Positions 58,715-64,000 of a stretch of DNA of 64,000 nucleotides are shown here, in pieces. Made by a program: the position numbers and the translations under genes. The stretch comes from Longimicrobiales bacterium. Its GTDB lineage: Bacteria > Gemmatimonadota > Gemmatimonadetes > Longimicrobiales > Gaopeijiaceae. The stretch lies in NCBI GenBank assembly GCA_028278645.1, contig JANQDZ010000076.1:1-64000 (forward strand), written 5' to 3'. Each line of letters starts with the position of its first letter. The first letter of the stretch is position 1. The notes under the pieces are model-generated. The model did no database searches and had not been told where the DNA came from. It worked only from the letters and a program-made list of their open reading frames with translations.

Positions 58715-60424
58715 TCAGCGGGTTCGGCCGAGGACAAATTCCGCCTCCGCAAGTTCCCGCTGAACCCGGGTCCAGATCCGATCTCGGATATCGGTCACCT
58801 CCCTTCGTCTCTGGCCGCTGGCGAACAACTGCTCGAAGACGCCCGACTCCAGGACTCGTGGATCGATTCCGCTGGGTGAGAGTGCGAAGGCTCGGTGGAT
58901 CCAGGGCATTGCCCGGTCGGGGGCCCCGGTCCATGCGAAGTACGCTGCAAGATCCCCGTCGGGAATCACGTCGGTGAACTCGGGATGAACCTGGTTTCCA
59001 CTTTGGATGGTCGTACGGAGGGAGTCGACGATGGCCGCCGCTCGATCGATCCGTCCCACGTCATGAAGGCATATGGCCCGCAAGCCGGCGTGGGGGCCAA
59101 GATCAAGATCCAAGCACTCCTCCGGGCGCCCGGACAGGAGGAGGGCCAGAGCTTGGATCGACCGTGGGAGCATCACATCGGGACCGAGAGAAACGGCTCT
59201 TCTGGCCTCACGAATGGCCATCCCATAATTGCCGGCCCGAAGAGCCTCAAAAGCCAGCCCGGTCCGCCGAGCAGGGGAGAGGGGGTCCAACTGCACAGCG
59301 GCCTGGGCTTCTGCTATTGCCTGGTCGTAGTAGCCTTCCCGAACGAGGAGGTTTGCGTACCAAGCCCGAACGTTGGGAAGGTTCGGTTGAAGCTCTAGGG
59401 CCGTAGAGAAGTCCGCCAACGGGATCTGGGCCGGAGCCAGCGATACCGAGGCGATGTACCCCCGGGCCGCGTAAGCGCCGGCCAACTCGGGATCCAATCG
59501 AACCGCCTCTTCCGCCGCCTGTATGGCCAAACCCGCGGCGGCGAAGCCGTCTACATCGATGTCGTACCGGTAGGTGATGGCCAGGGCGTAGGCCGACGAG
59601 AGACCGGCGTAGGCGGGAGCGAAGGTGCTGTCCGCCTGAATGGCGGATTCGAAGGCTTCGATTGCCCGAAGGACACCCTCCCGGGTCCGGGAGTTCAGCA
59701 GCCGGGCTCCCCGGGCCCAAAAGACATACCCGGGACTTTCCGTCGATGCGGACACCCCTCTGACAGAGGGCGTCGGCACCCCCTGGAGTAGGACAGCGCT
59801 GACCTCGTCGGAGATCTCCTCGACCGCCCTCATCTGATTGGTACGATCCAGACTGTAATCGTTGCTCCATAGCTCCACGTCCTCCTCAACCCGAAGAAGG
59901 CTCACCTGGATCCGGGCGGCATCTTGATAGGGAACGGCCGTTCCCTGGAGGAGGTGGTCCACGTCCAGCGTATCAGCAACCTGGCCCACTGTGAGGCGTG
60001 CGATCTCCAACTCCTGGACCGACTGCGGGGCGATGACCTTTAGCCCCGAGATGCGGGAGAGCCGGGAAAAGAGCTCCTCCGTCATTCCATTCCCCAACGT
60101 GTCCAGGAGGGAATCCCCGGTTCGGTTCTGCAGGGGAAGAATGGCGATGGAAGCCCGGAAGCGATCCGACTCACCGGCCCCCGTGGCAGCAATCAGGTTC
60201 CCGAGGGATTCGGCGTCGGTGGTTCGGGCTTGGTCAGTGGATGTACCCCCCGAGTCATCCCCCGTCGTGATGGTGAACCCGGGCGGCAGATCCACTTCGC
60301 TACTGCCGATTCCAAACACCGTCAGCGCCCCATACCCCAGGAGTGCAATCAGGGCCACAGCCCCCCATGCCCACATGGGGGTTCTCCATTCTTTCCTCGG
60401 CCGGGACTCCTGGTTCTCTGACAT
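58715..60424 (-). CDS. Membrane-anchored TolB/FlgO-like and TPR protein
   Basis: A 569-residue protein started at ATG 60424 (MSENQESRP); the frame to 60523 is not used. One transmembrane helix (about 17-38) leads to an extracytoplasmic TolB-N/FlgO-like domain of about 120 residues, with SIAILPLQNRTGDSLLDTLGNGMTEEL split around residues 90-115 and YSLDRTN near 190. About eight tetratricopeptide-like helices follow (about 225-500). Such proteins usually follow or precede regulators; here it is divergent from an ADOP permease, so the two may share control. Function unknown. Confidence 0.8.
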   Translation of the reverse strand: MSENQESRPRKEWRTPMWAWGAVALIALLGYGALTVFGIGSSEVDLPPGFTITTGDDSGGTSTDQARTTDAESLGNLIAATGAGESDRFRASIAILPLQNRTGDSLLDTLGNGMTEELFSRLSRISGLKVIAPQSVQELEIARLTVGQVADTLDVDHLLQGTAVPYQDAARIQVSLLRVEEDVELWSNDYSLDRTNQMRAVEEISDEVSAVLLQGVPTPSVRGVSASTESPGYVFWARGARLLNSRTREGVLRAIEAFESAIQADSTFAPAYAGLSSAYALAITYRYDIDVDGFAAAGLAIQAAEEAVRLDPELAGAYAARGYIASVSLAPAQIPLADFSTALELQPNLPNVRAWYANLLVREGYYDQAIAEAQAAVQLDPLSPARRTGLAFEALRAGNYGMAIREARRAVSLGPDVMLPRSIQALALLLSGRPEECLDLDLGPHAGLRAICLHDVGRIDRAAAIVDSLRTTIQSGNQVHPEFTDVIPDGDLAAYFAWTGAPDRAMPWIHRAFALSPSGIDPRVLESGVFEQLFASGQRRREVTDIRDRIWTRVQRELAEAEFVLGRTR

Positions 60425-60672
60425 GACGCCTGCCCTGCTTTCCTTCCTCGGGATTTGACCCTTCAAAGTTTGACCGTGGCCCCTCACGGAAGCAAGCGAG
60501 GCGTGAGGTGAGCCGAGGGGCACCCGGATCGGACCCCTACCCTCTGGTCGACGCGCGAGACCGCCGGACGCGGCGCAGCCGCCTTCGGCGAAACCCTAGC
60601 CCCCTCCCCCTCGTCAGACTGGGAAAGGAGTTCGTCCCCGGGCATCGGGAGATTCACAACTGCGGGAACATC

Positions 60673-63159
60673 ATGACTGCTTTTGTTCGCGAATTTGGCC
60701 TCATCACGCGTCGCCTTTTCAGAAACCCGGTCTTCACCCTCATCGCCATCGGCACCCTGGCCCTCGGCATCGGGGCGAATACGGCAATCTTCAGTTTGGT
60801 GAACGGGATCCTGCTCAAGCCACTTCCCTTCGACCAACCTGAGGAGCTGGTCGGTGTCTGGCACACGGCACCGGGGATCGGCTTCGATGAGATCAACCAG
60901 TCTCCGGCCCTCCACTACACCTACGTGGACGAGGGTCAAAGCTTCGAATCTCTCGGAATGTGGGACAATGGATCCGTCTCGGTGGTGGGGTTGGACGAGC
61001 CAGAAGAAGTCGAGGCCATGTTCGTCACCTACACCACATTCGAGGCCTTACGGATACAACCGGCAATCGGCCGACGGTTCGACGCAGACGACGATTCGCC
61101 CGGAGCGCCCCTCACCATCATCCTGAGTCACGATTACTGGCAATCCAGGTTCGCTGGAGACCTGGACGTCCTCGGAAAAACGCTCCGTGTGGATGGAGAG
61201 ACGCGTGAGATCATCGGAGTGATGCCGGAGGAGCCCAGGTTCCTCCGCTTTGATCCGGCAATGTACCTGCCTTTCCAGTTCGACCGCGCGACGCTCTACG
61301 TGGGCAACTTCTCCTACCAGGCCCTTGGCCGGCTCAAGGCCGGCGTCACCATCGAGGCAGCGAACGCCGATGTAGACCGAATGGCGCCCATGGCTTTCGA
61401 GAAGTTCCCTGGAGGCATGCCGCAGGACATGTTCGTGAGCGCACAGTTCGGGGCGTACCTCCGTCCTTTGAAACAAGACGTGGTGGGGAACGTGGGGGAG
61501 GTCCTTTGGGTCCTCCTGGGCACCGTAGGGATCATCCTCCTGATCGCCTGCGCCAACGTCGCGAACCTCTTCCTGGTCCGGGCGGAGGGCCGGGAACGGG
61601 AGATGGCGGTGAGAACCGCTATGGGCGCCAGCTCCGGAGCAATCGGTCGTGAGTTCTTGAAAGAGAGCCTCACTTTGGGGTTCCTCGGGGGGCTGGCGGG
61701 GCTGGGCCTGGCGTTGGGAGGTTTAGAACTCCTTGCCTCACTGCTGGGGGCGAATCTCCCTCGCATGGAAGAGATCGGGATCAGCCTACCGGTTCTCCTG
61801 TTTACGCTCGGCATCTCGGTCTTGGCCTCGGTCCTTTTCGGACTCTTTCCAGTCCTCAAGTTCGCCAACGGGAAGTTGGTGGAGGGCCTCAAAGAGGGTG
61901 GCAGAGGTGGGAGCGCCGGAAAGGAAAAGCACCGAGCCAGGAATACTCTGGTCGTAGCGCAGATGGCCCTCGCCCTCGTGCTTCTGGTGGGATCCGGACT
62001 GATGATCAGGAGCTTCATGGCACTAAGACAGGTTGATCCGGGATTCCGAAATCCGGATGAGGTGCTCACGGTTCGTCTCTACATTCCTCCCACGGAAGTG
62101 GAAGATCCGACGGAGATGACCAGAACTCACCAGGCCATCGCGGATCGCCTGGCTGCTCTCCCCGGCGTCTCCTCCGTGGGATTGTCCTCCTCCATCACCA
62201 TGGACGGTTGGGACTCCAATGACGCCGTGTGGCTGGAGGACTTCCCCATCCCAGAGGACCAGGTCCCACCCATCCGAAGGTTCAAATGGGTCGGGGAAAA
62301 CTACCTGGAAACCATGCAGATCCCATTGGTCGCCGGCCGTGCGCTGGACTGGCGGGACTCTTATGACCTGAACCGGGTGGTGATGGTGACGGAGAACTTC
62401 GCCCGGGAGTACTGGGACCAGCCTTCCGACGCCCTCGGGCGCCGTCTCGCCACCATGTCCCCCGACGGCGCCAACTGGAGGGAGATCGTAGGCGTGGTGG
62501 GGAACGTCCGTGACGATGGCCTGGACCAAGACCCGACAGCGGTTGTGTACTGGCCCATGCTCACGCCAAGCGTCTGGACAGAACTTCCTGGGGATCAGTC
62601 GGAGCTCCAGCACCGTCGGACCATGCGTTACGCCATCCGAAGTGACCGGGTCGGTACCGCCGGGTTCCTGCCCGAAGTCCGGGACGCCATTTGGTCGATA
62701 AACCCCAACCTTCCCCTGGCCGACGTTCGAACGGTCAGAGAATTCATGGATCGATCCATGAGCCGGACATCGTTCACACTCCTCATGCTGATCATCGCAG
62801 CCACGGTGGCTCTACTCCTTGGAGCCATCGGGATCTACGGGGTCATCTCCTATATCGTGAACCAGCGGACCCGTGAGTTGGGTGTGAGGATGGCTTTGGG
62901 GGCGGAGGGATCGGACGTGCGAGGGATGGTCCTCAAGCAGGGCCTCATCCTGGCTTCCATCGGAGTTGTCGTGGGACTGGGCGCTGCGCTGGGCCTCACC
63001 CGCCTGATGGAAGCCCTCCTTTACGGGGTGAGCCCCATGGATCCCCTGACCTTCGTCTCGGTCGCTACAGCCCTCACCGCCGTGGCTCTGGCTGCCAGCT
63101 ACTTCCCGGCGCGAAAAGCCTCGAAGGTCGATCCGGTCGTGGCCATCCGGTTCGATTAG
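60673..63159 (+). CDS. ADOP-type ABC transporter permease (MacB/FtsX family)
   Basis: An 828-residue inner-membrane protein. I start it at ATG 60673; an earlier ATG-like frame to 60508 is Arg/Pro-rich. The N-terminal MacB_PCD domain (residues about 20-240) follows helix 1 (FTLIAIGTLALGIGANTAIFS), and two FtsX helix triplets (about 275-400 and 705-820) flank a second periplasmic domain. The pattern of a duplicated permease with no ATPase gene alongside defines the acidobacterial-duplicated-orphan-permease (ADOP) group, common in Acidobacteriota and Gemmatimonadota. It may pair with an ATPase elsewhere. The last 4 bases overlap the amidase gene on the other strand. Confidence 0.93.
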   Translation: MTAFVREFGLITRRLFRNPVFTLIAIGTLALGIGANTAIFSLVNGILLKPLPFDQPEELVGVWHTAPGIGFDEINQSPALHYTYVDEGQSFESLGMWDNGSVSVVGLDEPEEVEAMFVTYTTFEALRIQPAIGRRFDADDDSPGAPLTIILSHDYWQSRFAGDLDVLGKTLRVDGETREIIGVMPEEPRFLRFDPAMYLPFQFDRATLYVGNFSYQALGRLKAGVTIEAANADVDRMAPMAFEKFPGGMPQDMFVSAQFGAYLRPLKQDVVGNVGEVLWVLLGTVGIILLIACANVANLFLVRAEGREREMAVRTAMGASSGAIGREFLKESLTLGFLGGLAGLGLALGGLELLASLLGANLPRMEEIGISLPVLLFTLGISVLASVLFGLFPVLKFANGKLVEGLKEGGRGGSAGKEKHRARNTLVVAQMALALVLLVGSGLMIRSFMALRQVDPGFRNPDEVLTVRLYIPPTEVEDPTEMTRTHQAIADRLAALPGVSSVGLSSSITMDGWDSNDAVWLEDFPIPEDQVPPIRRFKWVGENYLETMQIPLVAGRALDWRDSYDLNRVVMVTENFAREYWDQPSDALGRRLATMSPDGANWREIVGVVGNVRDDGLDQDPTAVVYWPMLTPSVWTELPGDQSELQHRRTMRYAIRSDRVGTAGFLPEVRDAIWSINPNLPLADVRTVREFMDRSMSRTSFTLLMLIIAATVALLLGAIGIYGVISYIVNQRTRELGVRMALGAEGSDVRGMVLKQGLILASIGVVVGLGAALGLTRLMEALLYGVSPMDPLTFVSVATALTAVALAASYFPARKASKVDPVVAIRFD

Positions 63160-64000
63160 AGGTCGAGCGTAGGTATAAACCTCGGCGACCGTCGGTGGTT
63201 CGTCAGCTGTTCGAAGGCATAGGCGATCCGAATCAGGTCAGGCTCGGTCCACGCCCGCCCCCAGATGCTGATGTTCACCGGAAGCTCGCTGAAGAACCCC
63301 ATGGGGACCGAGATGTTCGGGTAACCCGAGATGGCCGCTGGGCTCGAACTCCCCATGTGATACCGGTCACCGTTGATGAGGTCGGTTGTCCAAGCCGGGC
63401 TCCCGGTGGGAGCCACGATGGCATCCAGCTGGTGTTCCGCCATCACCACGTCGATCCCCTCGTCCCGTGAGAGTCGCATGGCTTCAGCCAGGGCTTCCTG
63501 GTATCCCGGTTCCGAAAGCGGCCCCAGCTCCTGACACTGGTGAAGGATCTCCTGTTGGAACCAGGGGAGCTCTCGATCGGCGTTGGCCTCGTTGAAGGAG
63601 ATGATCTCCTCCAGGCTTTTGACGGGAGCCTGGGGGCCCAAACCTCCCAGATAGGCATTCAAATCTGCCTTGAATTCGTACCGCATGAGCCGTCCGGAAG
63701 GGGCCCCCATTCTCCCCCAGGCCTCCACCTCAGGGATATCCACCACCGTGGCTCCGGCACCTCTCATCACCTCCAAAGCCGCCTGGAAGAGATCCTCTAC
63801 GCCCTCGTGCCCCTCTGAGTACTGGGTAGCGACACCGATCCGAGCACCCTGGAGCCCGTTCGGATCCAGGTAGGGGGTATAGTCCGTCTCTGCCCTCTCG
63901 GCTCCGGCGGTAGTCGCCGGATCCTCAGGGTCAAGCCCCGTCAGGGCTCCCAGAACCAACACGGCATCCCGGACCGTTCTGGCCATGGGCCCAGCCGTAT
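63156..64000 (-). CDS. Amidase-family enzyme, N-terminal part beyond the window
   Basis: The C-terminal 281 residues or so of an amidase-signature enzyme. The reading frame continues past the window end (TAGPMARTVRDAV, the family motif after the catalytic Ser loop, is at the edge). Residues here include ARIGVATQYSEG, DAIVAPTGSPAW (the A-P-T motif) and SGYPNISVPMGFF. The Ser-Ser-Lys triad lies outside the window. It is partial only because the window ends; no frameshift is seen. Convergent with the ADOP gene. Signal peptide status cannot be seen. Confidence 0.9.
   Translation of the reverse strand, partial: TAGPMARTVRDAVLVLGALTGLDPEDPATTAGAERAETDYTPYLDPNGLQGARIGVATQYSEGHEGVEDLFQAALEVMRGAGATVVDIPEVEAWGRMGAPSGRLMRYEFKADLNAYLGGLGPQAPVKSLEEIISFNEANADRELPWFQQEILHQCQELGPLSEPGYQEALAEAMRLSRDEGIDVVMAEHQLDAIVAPTGSPAWTTDLINGDRYHMGSSSPAAISGYPNISVPMGFFSELPVNISIWGRAWTEPDLIRIAYAFEQLTNHRRSPRFIPTLDL

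Noticed and set aside
1-64000. tRNA, rRNA, CRISPR array or insertion sequence
   Set aside because: I looked for tRNA-like cloverleaf ends, regularly spaced repeats, transposase motifs and terminal inverted repeats and saw none. A covariance-model search would be decisive for RNA genes.

Overview
The window is 64 kb of GC-rich bacterial chromosome carrying about 60 protein genes on both strands. I see no rRNA, tRNA, CRISPR array, transposase or phage structural gene. The gene content (an ADOP-type ABC permease, a DUF5916 outer-membrane protein, six-bladed-propeller lipoproteins, TolB/FlgO-like TPR proteins, several VOC proteins, many Tat- or Lol-exported hydrolases) is typical of Gemmatimonadota or a nearby Gram-negative, didermic, aerobic heterotroph lineage. 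That placement is inference from gene families, not from a marker gene.

Layout. 0-8 kb: alginate-export-type porin, type-5 uracil-DNA glycosylase, phosphodiesterase + MscS pair, methyltransferase, SGNH lipoprotein, two-domain VOC protein, diheme lipoprotein. 8-13 kb: a minus-strand set with an APC amino-acid permease, a class I/II aminotransferase and a secreted beta-lactamase-fold hydrolase. 13-18 kb: VOC protein, membrane protein, VC1184-type cysteine-desulfurase-like enzyme, Tat sulfatase, propeller lipoprotein. 18-24 kb: S9 prolyl oligopeptidase behind a tightly overlapping three-gene unit (Tat-exported class V PLP enzyme, membrane-anchored reductive-dehalogenase-like Fe-S protein, small membrane protein). 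24-27 kb: divergent cydAB quinol oxidase.

27-39 kb: housekeeping and stress genes (DinB, DUF2461, degenerate GGDEF, CDF transporter, msrA, ACT protein), a helix-turn-helix-like protein, a receiver-like/DUF3052 fusion, a racemase/hydrolase/micropeptide unit, an M81 lipoprotein, two single-domain response regulators (one overlapping a secreted cyclophilin), a two-domain VOC lipoprotein and a TauE permease. 39-50 kb: DUF5916 barrel, a Gly/Tyr/Ser-rich exported protein with a beta-barrel neighbour, DUF4097-like protein, Tat epimerase, gamma-glutamyltransferase, PPC-domain protein and SnoaL-like lipoprotein. 50-64 kb: tandem M14 carboxypeptidase homologues, FNT channel, SH3 protein, YceI + Tat metallo-beta-lactamase pair, cold-shock gene with a strong terminator, TPR/TolB-like protein, ADOP permease and an amidase cut by the window end.

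Taken together the window encodes a scavenging cell surface: at least seven exported peptidases or amide/ester hydrolases (S9, two M14 homologues, M81, GGT, serine hydrolase, and perhaps the amidase), uptake proteins and barrel proteins. The most unusual items are the membrane-anchored reductive-dehalogenase-like operon at 20.5-24.1 kb and the M14 pair at 50.9-54.7 kb, whose first member has a rearranged and apparently degraded zinc site.
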